64,000 nucleotides of DNA. It comes from Miltoncostaea sp963762825 (GTDB lineage: Bacteria > Actinomycetota > Thermoleophilia > Miltoncostaeales > Miltoncostaeaceae). Below, in pieces: positions 33,129-41,837 of this stretch. A program made the position numbers and the translations under genes. The notes under the pieces are model-generated. The model saw nothing but the letters and a program-made list of their open reading frames with translations. It ran no database searches and was not told the DNA's origin. Within the stretch, counting starts at the first letter, position 1; each line of letters begins with the position of its first letter. Location: assembly GCA_963762825.1 (NCBI GenBank), contig CAVXLZ010000002.1, forward strand, positions 372,001 through 436,000. Direction: 5' to 3'.

Positions 33129-35750
33129 TCACGCACGAGCAGCACTCGCAAGGGCGTACGGCTGCTCGGGCGGCGAACTCGCCCGACGCGCCGCCATCCG
33201 CCCGCCGAGGATGATGAGCCTCTCCAGCGCGGCGCCGGCGAGCACTCCGGCCCCGATGGTCGCGGGGATCGCGATGGCGATCGGCAGCATCTCGCCGAGC
33301 AGCGGGTACACCTGCCAGTGCGTGAGGTAGATGGCGAGCGAGGCGGCGGCGATCGCCCCGATGACACGACCGACGGGGCGTGGCACGACGATCACGGGCA
33401 CCCACAGCAGCAGGAGCATGCCGCCCCCCACCACCGCCTCGCGCACCGGATCGCCGAAGAAGCCCGGCACGCTCGCGAGGACCACGGCCGCGACGGCCGC
33501 GCGCGACGACACCGTCGTAGCGCGCTGGGCGGCCCATCCCAGCGCGAATATCCACGCCACGGCGTGGGGGCGGAAGGCAAGGTTGTCGTGGGCGCCGACG
33601 GCCACGATCTCGAAGCGGAACACCAAGGCGAGGGCGAGGGCCCCGAAGGCGAAGGCCAGATGGTGGGCGCGCTCGGCCCGCCGCACGGCCGGGATGGCGA
33701 AGACCAGGGCGAGGACGATCAGGATCTGGACGAGCGCCTCCACGAACCAGTACTGCCAGCGCCCGCCCGAGAGGTCCTGGGCCCCGGTGTAGTTGTTCAC
33801 CAGGAGCATCGCGCCGAGGCCGTACATCCCGGTCAGCGCCCACCAGAGCCCGATCCAGGCCGAGGACGGGATGGCGACGCGCAGAATGCTCGTTGCCCGC
33901 CGGGTCAGCCGCCGCGGGCCCGTGGCCGCGAGCTGGAAGCGCGCGAAGCTGTGCCCGGAGAGGGCGAGCAACAGGTGCGCCCCCCCGGCCGGCCAGAACG
34001 CGGTCATGTGGGAGGCCACCACCAGGGCGATCGCGGCTCCTCGCAGCGCGACGTTCATCTCGACCCGGGCCTTAGCGGCGGTGCGCGGGGCAAGCGCGCT
34101 CAACTCACGGACTGTCCGCTCCGGCCAGTCGTCGGGCAGTCGCCCCACGAGCTCCTCGAGGGCGAGGGACATCTCGACGTACGAGAGGGAGTCCCCACCC
34201 AGGCCGGCGAAGGTGTCGTCGTCGCCAACGGCGTCGCGGCCGAGCACGTCGCGGAACGCGGCGGCGACGTCGGCCGGACCGGCTCCCGCGAGAGGGAGTG
34301 GGACGGCCTCCACCACCCCGGCGTAGTCGGTCTTGCCGTTCGGCAGCCGCGGTATCCATGGGGCGCCGCCCACGCTCACGACGTGCGCCGGCAGTCCGAG
34401 GCGGGCCGCGAGCGCCGTGCCGAAGTCCCGCGGCACCTCGCCCTCGAGGAGCACGGCCAGGCGCGCGTCGTCGCCGGTGACGGCGGCCCGCACGCCCTCC
34501 CGGTCGCAGATGCGCTCCACTTCGTCCAGGTCGATGCGCAGGCCGTATGGCTTGGCGAAGCGGGCTCGACGGCCCACGACCTCATAGAGGCCGTCCGGTG
34601 CCCGCCGTGCGAGATCGCCGGTGCGCAACTCGTGCACCGTTCGACCGAGCCCGAGATCGGCCGGGTCGTGGGCGTAGCCGAGCATCACGTTGGGGCCGCG
34701 GTAGACCAGCTCCCCGACCCCCGGTCTGCCCTCCTCGGGCACGGGCTCGACGGAGAGCTCACCGCCCGGAATCGGCCGCCCGATGGACTCCGGGCGCGCG
34801 GCGGCGAGCTCGGACGGGAGGTATGCCATGCGTGCCGTCGCCTCGGTCTGGCCGTACATGACGACGAGACGCCAGCCCCGTCGGGCGCCGAGCCCCGCGT
34901 AGCGACGGACGGTCGCGGGATCCATGCGCCCGCCGGCCTGCGTCAGATAGCGCAGCGACGGCAGATGCATGCTCGCGAAGCCGGCTCGGTCGAGAAGCGC
35001 GAACGTGTGCGGTACGCCCGCGATGCTCGTACCGCCCCGCTCGCGGAAGGCGGTCCAGAAACCCGGATCGGCGACGGACCGATCGGTGAGGACCAGGCGC
35101 GCACCGCACAGCAGGTGCGAGTTCACCACCGACAGGCCGTAGCAGTAGTGCATCGGCAGCGACGTCACGGCGGCCTCGTCCTCCTCGATTCCGAGGTATC
35201 GGACGATCGCGTCGGCGTTGGCCTGCAGCGAACCGTGCGAGAGGCGCACGAGGCGGGGCGCCCCCGTTGACCCCGAGGTGCCGAGCAGCAGCGCGAGGTC
35301 GGGATTCAGTTCGTGGGTGGCGTCGGACAGCTCCTCGAGCCGGACTCCCTCGCGGTCGCACCGCGCGATCACGTCCGGCCGGAAGCGCTCTCGCAGCGCC
35401 GCCGACCTCGCGCCCGGCGGGACGAGCCACGCCACATGCCCGCCCTGCAGCGCACCGAGGTACGTGGTGAGCGTCGCGATGTGGTTGCCGCCCTCGATCA
35501 TCACCAGCCGGCGCCGGTCGCCGAGGGCGGCGGCACCCTCCGCCGCGTGTCGTGCCAGGCCGGCATAGCTCAGGCTCTCGGTCTCGGTCTCGACCGCCGT
35601 CCGCTCACCGAATCCGGCCAGGGCGGCCACCAGCGGCAGCCGAACGCGCGCGCTCGGCTCGCCAGGGGCGGGTGAGGCGGCGAAGGCGCGGGGGGCGGTC
35701 TGGCTGAGCGAGTCGATCACTGGAGCGCGGTAGGCTATGCGTCGCAGCAC
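33129..35750 (-). CDS. Adenylation-carrier-membrane acyltransferase fusion
   Basis: An NRPS-like protein of up to 873 residues. Residues 40-490 are an AMP-forming adenylation domain: LALLLGTSGSTGAPRLVRLS, MYGQTEATARMAYLPSELAA, GELVYRGPNVMLGYAHDPAD, RTGDLARR, and PRLPNGKTDYAG with the catalytic Lys. A carrier domain follows with TFAGLGGDSLSYVEMSLALE (phosphopantetheine Ser). Residues 545-860 are a multi-spanning acyltransferase-3 domain with LYLTHW-like SLAIYLTHWQVYPLLGEM. It would activate an acyl or amino acid, load it and transfer it to a membrane-side acceptor. The start may be GTG 35750 or GTG 35720. Confidence 0.85.
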   Translation of the reverse strand: MLRRIAYRAPVIDSLSQTAPRAFAASPAPGEPSARVRLPLVAALAGFGERTAVETETESLSYAGLARHAAEGAAALGDRRRLVMIEGGNHIATLTTYLGALQGGHVAWLVPPGARSAALRERFRPDVIARCDREGVRLEELSDATHELNPDLALLLGTSGSTGAPRLVRLSHGSLQANADAIVRYLGIEEDEAAVTSLPMHYCYGLSVVNSHLLCGARLVLTDRSVADPGFWTAFRERGGTSIAGVPHTFALLDRAGFASMHLPSLRYLTQAGGRMDPATVRRYAGLGARRGWRLVVMYGQTEATARMAYLPSELAAARPESIGRPIPGGELSVEPVPEEGRPGVGELVYRGPNVMLGYAHDPADLGLGRTVHELRTGDLARRAPDGLYEVVGRRARFAKPYGLRIDLDEVERICDREGVRAAVTGDDARLAVLLEGEVPRDFGTALAARLGLPAHVVSVGGAPWIPRLPNGKTDYAGVVEAVPLPLAGAGPADVAAAFRDVLGRDAVGDDDTFAGLGGDSLSYVEMSLALEELVGRLPDDWPERTVRELSALAPRTAAKARVEMNVALRGAAIALVVASHMTAFWPAGGAHLLLALSGHSFARFQLAATGPRRLTRRATSILRVAIPSSAWIGLWWALTGMYGLGAMLLVNNYTGAQDLSGGRWQYWFVEALVQILIVLALVFAIPAVRRAERAHHLAFAFGALALALVFRFEIVAVGAHDNLAFRPHAVAWIFALGWAAQRATTVSSRAAVAAVVLASVPGFFGDPVREAVVGGGMLLLLWVPVIVVPRPVGRVIGAIAAASLAIYLTHWQVYPLLGEMLPIAIAIPATIGAGVLAGAALERLIILGGRMAARRASSPPEQPYALASAARA

Positions 35751-35802
35751 ACCGCATGCAAGGCACCCCTTACTTTGTAGGTATGGGCTGCCGAATCTCG
35801 CT

Positions 35803-36729
35803 CTACTCGTAGATGACGAGGTCCGGGCGCGGTTTCAGGCGCAGCACCTGGGCGGGGGTCATCAGCCCGGTGTCCTCTTCGTAGAAGAGCTTGAAGCCGG
35901 TGGCGAACCCGTGCCGTCCGCGGACGACCCGGCCGTAGGTAGCGACCTTGGCCGCCGACGTCCCGAAGCCGTCCGCGTTCAACACGAGATCGATGCCCCG
36001 GTGGGCGCGAAGGCGGCCGCGCCGCTCGATCATGCCGTCCTGAAACTGGTGCAGCACGAGGAGCTTGTCGGGTAGGTGTCGCGTCTTGACCAACCGTGCC
36101 ATCCAGCCGGCGACGCGGTTGATCTCGTCGGCCTCCACCTGGCCGATGACCCGCCCCGGAATCTCGTCCGGCTCCATGCGCCACTCGGGGTCGAGCGCCA
36201 GCCCCACGTCCGGCTCGATGAGGAACTGCGCGAGCGCCCGCGCCTCGGTGACGAAGTCCGAGCGGCCGGGCTGGATGTCCAGGATCAGCAGCGCTCGCGC
36301 CTTCCGGGCGGCCCGCAGATAGCGACGGATGAGCGCGGGATCCTGGCGGAAGCGGTAGCGCCCGTCCCCGCCCGGAGCGGCGGTGACGATCACGGCGATC
36401 AGTTCCATCGCCGGCAGCACCGGCTTGCGGCGCGGACCTGCGTACCGACGCGCGGCCCGGTTGAGCCGAACGCCGGCCGCGCGGGGTGGACCGATGCCGA
36501 GGATCCCGAGCCCCGCAGCCTGCGGTGCGCCGTAGTGGGCCACCACGCGATGCTCGGGCAGGATGCTGCGTCCTCCCCGCGGCAGCCGCGGAGGCGGTGG
36601 CGGCGGTTGCGCGATCCGCGCCACCCGGGTGGCACCTGCCGTCGACGGCGCATCCGCGGCGTCGCCGCAGCCCGCCAGGACGGCCGCTCCGAGAACGAGG
36701 CCGCACGCCGCCAGCCGAGGCGCTCCCAT
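35803..36729 (-). CDS. Secreted lipoprotein of unknown function
   Basis: A 308-residue exported lipoprotein: MGAPRLAACGLVLGAAVLAGCGD with lipobox LAGC at about residue 20, followed by a Pro-rich linker. The folded part has ELIAVIVTAAPGGDGRYRFR, ALLILDIQPGRSDFVTEARA, DVGLALDPEWRMEPDEIPGR and KLLVLHQFQDGMIERRGRLR, which looks like an alternating beta/alpha (TIM-barrel) domain with acidic residues at strand ends. I do not know the family name. ATG 36729 is preferred over one 13 codons upstream because it gives a proper signal peptide. Confidence 0.7.
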   Translation of the reverse strand: MGAPRLAACGLVLGAAVLAGCGDAADAPSTAGATRVARIAQPPPPPPRLPRGGRSILPEHRVVAHYGAPQAAGLGILGIGPPRAAGVRLNRAARRYAGPRRKPVLPAMELIAVIVTAAPGGDGRYRFRQDPALIRRYLRAARKARALLILDIQPGRSDFVTEARALAQFLIEPDVGLALDPEWRMEPDEIPGRVIGQVEADEINRVAGWMARLVKTRHLPDKLLVLHQFQDGMIERRGRLRAHRGIDLVLNADGFGTSAAKVATYGRVVRGRHGFATGFKLFYEEDTGLMTPAQVLRLKPRPDLVIYE

Positions 36730-36832
36730 CGCCCGGCGGCGCGTCGCAGAGGGGTGGTGCCCGCGCATAGGGCGGGGAATCTACCCGGCGAACCCGCGCG
36801 ATCCCGGGGCCGCGGAGGAATACGATCCCCTC

Positions 36833-37558
36833 GTGATCTTCGATGCCCACATGCACGTCGGCGAGTTCCCGCTGTTCGACGTGCGCCTCGACCGCGACGG
36901 CCTCGTGGCCTTGATGGCCGAGCACGACTACGGCGGTTGCGTGATCTTCCATCCGGACAACGCGCTGGTCGCGGCGATCCTGGAGACCGTCCCCACCGCG
37001 TGGGGACTCGTGTGGGCCAACCCCCGGATGCCCGACGGCGTGGACGAGGCGGTCCGCTATCTGGACCATCCACGGTTCGTCGGCGTGAAGCTCCACCCGC
37101 TGCTCGACGGCTACCACCCCGACGATCCGATGGTGCACCCGGTGTACGAGGCGGCCATCGCGCGGGACGTCCCCCTCCTCATCCACTGCGGCCACCCCAT
37201 CTTCACGCTGCCGTGGTCGATCGAGGAGGCCGCCGTGCGTTTCCCGAGGGCGAGGGTGATCCTCGGACACATGGGTCACGGCAACATCGTCTACATCGAC
37301 GGCTCGATCGCGGTGGCCGAGCGCAACGAGAACGTGTGGCTCGAGACCTCGGGAATGCCGATGCACACGAAGATCGCCGAGGCCGTGCGGCGCGTGGGCA
37401 CCGATCGGGTGCTCTACGGCTCCGACGCACCGTTCCATCACCCGGTGGTGGAGATGGCGAAGGTGCGGCTGTCGGGGCTCAGCGACGAACTGGTGGAGCG
37501 GGTGATGGGAGACAACGCCGTCCAGCTGTTCCTGGGAGGCAGGGCGCCCACCGGCTGA
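36833..37558 (+). CDS. Amidohydrolase family (metal-dependent, TIM barrel)
   Basis: A 241-residue amidohydrolase-2 type protein. Metal ligands appear in order: FDAHMHVGEFP (H-x-H), VGVKLHPLLDG, LLIHCGHPIFTLP, VILGHMGHGNI and LYGSDAPFHHP (the closing Asp). The size fits small decarboxylases or hydrolases of this group. GTG 36833 follows GGAGGAA at 36814-36820. It diverges from the lipoprotein gene with about 100 bases between. Substrate unknown. Confidence 0.83.
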   Translation: MIFDAHMHVGEFPLFDVRLDRDGLVALMAEHDYGGCVIFHPDNALVAAILETVPTAWGLVWANPRMPDGVDEAVRYLDHPRFVGVKLHPLLDGYHPDDPMVHPVYEAAIARDVPLLIHCGHPIFTLPWSIEEAAVRFPRARVILGHMGHGNIVYIDGSIAVAERNENVWLETSGMPMHTKIAEAVRRVGTDRVLYGSDAPFHHPVVEMAKVRLSGLSDELVERVMGDNAVQLFLGGRAPTG

Positions 37559-37616
37559 GGCTTTATGCCCGCTTTGTCGGCAATTTGCCTACCTCGCAGC
37601 CATCATGCAGCGCATG

Positions 37617-37636
37617 GGTGCAGCCGATGCTGCACC
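37617..37636. promoter_or_regulatory. Perfect palindrome GGTGCAGC-N4-GCTGCACC
   Basis: Eight-base arms (37617-37624, 37629-37636) with CGAT between, 38 bases before the ATG at 37674. It could be an operator or a leader hairpin for the secreted protein gene. Confidence 0.45.
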
Positions 37637-37673
37637 TGAACGTTAGGCCTGACCACGATTCAAGGGATGACAC

Positions 37674-38192
37674 ATGACGAAGCTTTCTCGACGGCGCCTT
37701 CCGGTTCTCGCGGTGGCGGCTGCGGGCCTGACCCTCGCGGGCGCAGGCATCGCGGGTGCCCACCCCGGTGCCGGCCACCGCGGCGGCCACCAGGGCGCGC
37801 GCCAGGCGATGTGCGAGATCGCCCCGTCGAAGCTCGTCGCCGTGGCCGACAGCGCCGCCCTCACGCGCATCGAGACACGTCTCACCGAGCTCGTCGACGC
37901 CGGGAAGATCACGGCGGAGCGCAAGGACCGGATCCTCTCGCGCCGTCAGAAGCAGATCACGATCCGCACGACGATGGCCGGCGCCCGCACGGCACCCGTG
38001 CTGGGGCTCCTCGGGATGACCGCCGAGGAGCTGAAGACCGCCCGCAAGAACCGTGAGCTCCGCGACATCCTCGAGGCCAAGGGCATCACTCGCGAGGACC
38101 TTCGCGCGGCACGACGCGAGGGTCGCACGGCCGCCCGCGCGGCGGTGACCGAGCTCTGCGGCTCGGGCTCCGAAACGCCGGCTGCCGCGTAG
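37674..38192 (+). CDS. Secreted small helical protein (DUF2680-like)
   Basis: A 172-residue exported protein: signal peptide RRRLPVLAVAAAGLTLAGAG ending AGAHPG, then a His-rich HPGAGHRGGHQGARQ segment and mostly helical rest. The repeat-like LLGMTAEELKTARKNRELRD followed by ILEAKGITREDLRAARREG recalls DUF2680/YckD domains. Two cysteines (MCEIAP, ELCGSG) could pair. Function unknown; it may be an envelope-stress or metal-related protein. A 13-bp hairpin follows the stop. Confidence 0.7.
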   Translation: MTKLSRRRLPVLAVAAAGLTLAGAGIAGAHPGAGHRGGHQGARQAMCEIAPSKLVAVADSAALTRIETRLTELVDAGKITAERKDRILSRRQKQITIRTTMAGARTAPVLGLLGMTAEELKTARKNRELRDILEAKGITREDLRAARREGRTAARAAVTELCGSGSETPAAA

Positions 38193-38200
38193 CGCGGAGA

Positions 38201-38234
38201 CCCCCTCCCGCCGACATGGCGCGGCGGGAGGGGG
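38201..38234 (+). terminator. 13-bp perfect stem-loop
   Basis: Arms 38201-38213 (CCCCCTCCCGCCG) and 38222-38234 (CGGCGGGAGGGGG), loop of eight bases, nine bases after the TAG of the secreted protein gene. It is a terminator-like structure without a T run. Confidence 0.7.
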
Positions 38235-38240
38235 GCACTC

Positions 38241-38595
38241 ATTCCCGGTCCCCCGGTGGAGGTCGCGGCCGATCCGGACGACCTCCGTCGTGTCGTCGGC
38301 AACCTCATCGAAAACGCCATCGTCCACAATCGCTCGGGGGGACACGTGGAGGTCGGCGTCGAGCGATCGGGGGCGTGGTCGGTCGCACGCGTCACCGACG
38401 ACGGGCCGGGCATACCCGTCGCCGAGCGCGAGCGGATGTTCGAGCGGTTTCGCCGCATCAGAGACGGCGCTGCCGGCACCGGCCTCGGGCTCGCGATCGT
38501 TCCACCTGGTGGCGGCCGCCGGGGGCGAGGTCACCCTCGATGGCGGGCCGGGCTCCGGGACCACGGCGACGGTACGACTCCCTGCACGGGGGTAG
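38241..38595 (+). pseudogene. Histidine kinase ATPase-domain fragment, frameshifted
   Basis: Only the HATPase part remains: VAADPDDLRRVVGNLIENAI (N box), VTDDGPGIPVAERERMFERF (G1/F box), AGTGLGLAIV (G2), then after a shift near 38500 HLVAAAGGEVTLDGGPGSGT and TATVRLPARG. No sensor, HAMP or HisKA part exists upstream; the homology starts abruptly just after the hairpin at 38234. A truncated, inactive relic. It is not adjacent to the orphan response regulator at 5131. Confidence 0.8.
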
Positions 38596-38668
38596 GACGC
38601 AACCGCCTCGCCGGCCCGCCGGGATCGAGCTCCTTGCGTCGTGAGGCCGTGCCGCCCATCCTGAAGAG

Positions 38669-39949
38669 GTGAGGGTACCCGTCCAGGTCGAGGCCCCCGG
38701 GCACGCCGAACGCGCTCGGGTGCAGCGGCGCACCTTGCGGGTGCTGGTCACCGCGCAGGTGCTCGGCGGCGTGGGCTTGGCCGCGGGCGTCGCCGTCGGC
38801 GCGCTGCTGGCGCGGGACCTCCTGGGCGGCGACAGCCTGACCGGCCTCCCGGTGGCCGTCGCCACGGCCGGTGGAGCGCTGACCGCCCCGCCCCTCTCCC
38901 GGCTGATGACCCGGCGCGGACGGGGCCCCGGCTTGGCGGTGGGATACCTCCTCGGCGCCCTCGGCGCCGCCACCGTCGTGCTTGCGGCGGCCCTGGCGAG
39001 CTTCTCGCTGGTCATCGCCGGAATGGTGCTCTTCGGAGCGGGGAACACCGCGAGCCTGCTCGCGCGCTTCGCGGGCGCGGACCTGGCCCTCCCTGCGCAG
39101 CGTGGACGGGCGGTGAGCATCGTGCTCTTCGCGACGACCTTCGGCGCGGTGGCCGGACCGAACCTGATCGACGCCACCGGGGCGTTCGCGCGCGCCGCCG
39201 GCCTGCCGGAGCTCGCCGGGCCTTTCGGCCTCTCGGGGCTCGCCTATGCCGCCGCGGCCGCGGTGGTGGTCGTGGCCCTGCGGCCCGATCCGCTGCTCTT
39301 CGCCCGCGCGGCGGACGCGGCCGATGCTCCCGCAGTGCCCTCCCTGCACCTCGCGCCCCGGGGCGGGTGGTCGCAGATCGGCCAGGGGCCGGCCCTGACC
39401 GGGGTGACGGCCATGGTGGCCGCGCAGCTCGTGATGGTCGGCGTCATGACGATGACCCCCCTGCACATGAAGGCCCACGGCCACGGCCTTCGAGTGATCG
39501 GTCTCGTGATCAGCGTCCACATCGCGGGGATGTACCTCTTCTCCCCGCTGGTCGGGCTCGTGTGCGACCGCATCGGACGCATGCCCACCCTTCGGATCGG
39601 GGCGTCGATCCTGACCGGCGCCGGGGTGCTGGCCGGGGTGGCCGATCCAGCCTCGAGCGTCGTCCTCTCGGTCGCGCTCTTCCTCCTCGGCCTCGGATGG
39701 AGCTTCTGCCTTGTGGCGGGCAGCACGCTGCTCGTCGATTCGGTGCCGCTGGCCCATCGCGCCCAGGCCCAAGGCGATGCCGACCTGCTCGTCGGGCTGG
39801 CCGGCGCCACCGGAGGCCTGGGCTCGGGATTCCTCCTGGGCGCGGCGGGCTTCGCGGCGGTCGGGCTGCTCGCGGCGGTCATCTCGATCGTGTTCCTCGG
39901 CCCGAGGTGGGTCGCCGACGGCAGGGGTGCCGCCGATCAACCGGGATAG
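38669..39949 (+). CDS. MFS transporter
   Basis: A 426-residue, 12-helix major facilitator. Helix 1 has VLVTAQVLGGVGLAAGVAVG, the loop 2-3 motif appears as PPLSRLMTRRGRGPGLAVGY, and the second half has VGLVCDRIGRMPTLRIGASI, the duplicated loop motif. Substrate is unknown; the protein lacks features pointing to drugs or sugars in particular. GTG 38669 follows GAAGAGG. It overlaps nothing and appears monocistronic. Confidence 0.85.
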   Translation: MRVPVQVEAPGHAERARVQRRTLRVLVTAQVLGGVGLAAGVAVGALLARDLLGGDSLTGLPVAVATAGGALTAPPLSRLMTRRGRGPGLAVGYLLGALGAATVVLAAALASFSLVIAGMVLFGAGNTASLLARFAGADLALPAQRGRAVSIVLFATTFGAVAGPNLIDATGAFARAAGLPELAGPFGLSGLAYAAAAAVVVVALRPDPLLFARAADAADAPAVPSLHLAPRGGWSQIGQGPALTGVTAMVAAQLVMVGVMTMTPLHMKAHGHGLRVIGLVISVHIAGMYLFSPLVGLVCDRIGRMPTLRIGASILTGAGVLAGVADPASSVVLSVALFLLGLGWSFCLVAGSTLLVDSVPLAHRAQAQGDADLLVGLAGATGGLGSGFLLGAAGFAAVGLLAAVISIVFLGPRWVADGRGAADQPG

Positions 39950-40000
39950 GCCTGCGTAGCCCTCCGGCGCGGAGGACCGGCCTCCCGGGAATAGTCAACC

Positions 40001-40013
40001 TATTCATCTATTA
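40001..40013 (+). promoter_or_regulatory. AT-rich motif shared with 45937-45950
   Basis: TATTCATCTATTA in an AT-rich island just upstream of the 40070-41830 genes. The reverse complement of 45937-45950 reads TATCCATTCTATAA, matching apart from one inserted base and two changes. Both islands precede genes for cysteine-rich HTH regulators. Confidence 0.4.
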
Positions 40014-40069
40014 ATTGGGCCGATCGTCTGAACCTGGCGCTGTTGGCCACCGTCCGGGAGGAGGTCCCG

Positions 40070-40282
40070 ATGGACGACCGTGCGTGGATCGATGCCTTTG
40101 CAGCCGCTCTCGGAGCCGCCGCGCCCACCGACGCCGATGTGGAGGCGATCCTCGCCCTGGCCGCAGAGGCCGCACACGCCTCCCAGAGGACGGCCGCACC
40201 GGTCGCCTGCTGGCTCGCGGCGGCGGCGGGCCGGACACCGACCGAGGCGCTCTCGCTCGCCCGCAGCGTCACCGGCGCCTGA
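40070..40282 (+). CDS. DUF6457-like small protein
   Basis: A 70-residue helical protein: MDDRAWIDAFAAALGAAAPT, DADVEAILALAAEAAHASQR and APVACWLAAAAGRTPTEALS. The layout resembles DUF6457, a domain often linked to molybdopterin-guanine dinucleotide genes. ATG 40070 is set by GGGAGGAGG at 40056-40064. The stop overlaps the ATG of the HTH regulator (TGATG), so the two are coupled. The specific role is unclear. Confidence 0.6.
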   Translation: MDDRAWIDAFAAALGAAAPTDADVEAILALAAEAAHASQRTAAPVACWLAAAAGRTPTEALSLARSVTGA

Positions 40283-40968
40283 TGCCCGCCCGGCGACCCG
40301 ACGCGGTCGACGCCCTCTCCCCCGCACGCCACGCGCGGGCGGCGGTGCTCGCGCGCCCGGCGGCGCAACGCGTGACGGCGGCGCTCGCAGCCGCGTCGGG
40401 GCCGATGACCGCTCAGGAGGTGGCCGACGCGCTCGGCCTGCACCACACCGGCGTGCGTACTCAGCTCGGCGCCCTGGAGCGCGCAGGCGTCATCGACGCC
40501 GAGACGGATCCGCCCCGCGGGCGCGGGCGCCCGGTGCGCCGCTACTCCCTGGCTCCCGAGCTCGGCGACCGAGAGGCGATCGGGCACCACGAGCTGGTGC
40601 GGTTGCTGATGGGCCTGGTGCGACAGACCGGTCTCGGTGCCGACGAGATGGAGCGCTTCGGGGAGCGCCAAGGGGTGGCGGTGCCCGTTCGCGGCGGTGG
40701 CCTCTCTGAGCTGCGAGAGGCGTTCGAGCGCATGGGGTTCGCGCCGCGCGAGATTCCAGGACCCGCGCCGGCAGACCTGATTCTCGAGCGGTGCCCCTTC
40801 GTGGAGGCGGTCGAGGCGCCCGGCGGAGAGCTCGTCTGCATCCTGCACCGGGGTCTCGCGCGCGGCATCGCCCGGCAGGCGGCCCCCGAGGTCACGGTGA
40901 CCGACCTGCTCCCGGAGGACCCCCGCCGGGCCGGCTGCCGGCTGTGCCTGCGGGCGGATGCCGACTGA
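40282..40968 (+). CDS. HTH regulator with C-terminal Fe-S-type cysteines (COG2345/SufR-like)
   Basis: A 228-residue regulator. The N-terminal winged helix has ASGPMTAQEVADALGLHHTG and VRTQLGALERAGVIDAETDP. The C-terminal ligand set is LERCPFVEAVEAPGG, ELVCILHRGLARGIA and RRAGCRLCLRAD: three conserved positions with Cys plus an extra Cys. Regulators of this family bind an Fe-S cluster and sense oxidants or nitric oxide. A paralogue lies at 45970-46719, on the other side of the nitrite reductase-like cluster. Both likely control this region. Confidence 0.8.
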   Translation: MPARRPDAVDALSPARHARAAVLARPAAQRVTAALAAASGPMTAQEVADALGLHHTGVRTQLGALERAGVIDAETDPPRGRGRPVRRYSLAPELGDREAIGHHELVRLLMGLVRQTGLGADEMERFGERQGVAVPVRGGGLSELREAFERMGFAPREIPGPAPADLILERCPFVEAVEAPGGELVCILHRGLARGIARQAAPEVTVTDLLPEDPRRAGCRLCLRADAD

Positions 40969-41013
40969 GGAAGCGGGCGCGCCCGCGCCCGCGCGCGACC
41001 GGAGACGCCCGTC

Positions 41014-41495
41014 GTGCCCACGCTGAGCCGCTGGTGCATCCGCGCCGCCCCCGCGTACCTCGTGGCGGCATGGCGGTCGGCTCGTGGATGCTCATCGTGC
41101 AGGCCCGGCGTGACTACGGACCGGGCGCTCCCTGGCCCGTGCTGCACACCCATCTGCTGCTCCTGGGCTTCCTGTTGCTGCTCATCTTCGGCGTCGCCTT
41201 CTGGATGTTCCGGAAGGTCGCCGGAGGACGCCCGGGGCGGGAGGTGGGATGGGTGGCCTTCGGGCTCCTGAACGCCGGAGTGCTGCTGCGGGTGCTCGCC
41301 GAGCCGCTGAGCGATCGGGGACGGGGCGCAGCAGCCTGGGACGTGCTGCTCGGCATAGCGGCTGTGCTTCCCGCGCTCGCGGCGCTCGCGTTCGCCCTCG
41401 CGATCTGGCCACGGATCCGCGCAGTGACCGCGGCCCCCACCCGGCGCCGCCGCGTGCCGGAGTCGATCCAGCCCCCCGACCAGGAGACCACATGA
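41014..41495 (+). CDS. Short cytochrome oxidase subunit I-like membrane protein (one frameshift)
   Basis: A membrane protein of about 160 residues with four to five helices: VPTLSRWCIRAAPAYLV, then after one missing G near 41067 GGMAVGSWMLIVQARRDYGP, PWPVLHTHLLLLGFLLLLIF and GVAFWMFRKVAG. The HTHLLLLGF helix resembles haem-binding helices of small cbb3/NorB-like proteins found with nitric-oxide genes. GTG 41014 follows GGAGA. The stop overlaps the cupin ATG (ATGA). Adding one base gives 161 codons, so this may be a base-calling error rather than a true pseudogene. Confidence 0.65.
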
Positions 41496-41830
41496 CGACA
41501 GCGCCCTTCCACGTCGAGCTCGACCCCGCGACGATCGTGGTGCCGCCCCCCGCGGGCACCCTCAGCCGGACCGTGCACGCCGACGACGACCTCAAGGTCG
41601 TGGTGTTCGGCTTCGCAGAAGGAGAGGAACTGTCCGAGCACACCTCGTCGAAGCCGGCCGTCATCCTGGTGCTGCGCGGCGAGCTGGAGCTCACCCTGGA
41701 GGGCGAGCGCATCACCGCCCGCGAGGGCGCGTGGATCCACATGGGCGCGGGCGTGCGCCACGCGGTGACTGCACGCACCGCGGCAGTGATGCTGCTGACC
41801 CTCCTGCACCGGAGCGCGGGGGGGGGATAG
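41492..41830 (+). CDS. Single-domain cupin
   Basis: A 112-residue cupin: FAEGEELSEHTSSKPAVILV (motif 1, with the second His position altered) and GERITAREGAWIHMGAGVRH (motif 2). Small cupins of this kind accompany nitrite/nitric-oxide gene clusters, perhaps as metal-binding or sensory proteins; the activity is unknown. It is translationally coupled to the upstream membrane protein and is the last gene of the plus-strand operon 40070-41830. Confidence 0.75.
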   Translation: MTTAPFHVELDPATIVVPPPAGTLSRTVHADDDLKVVVFGFAEGEELSEHTSSKPAVILVLRGELELTLEGERITAREGAWIHMGAGVRHAVTARTAAVMLLTLLHRSAGGG

Positions 41831-41837
41831 GAGCGCC

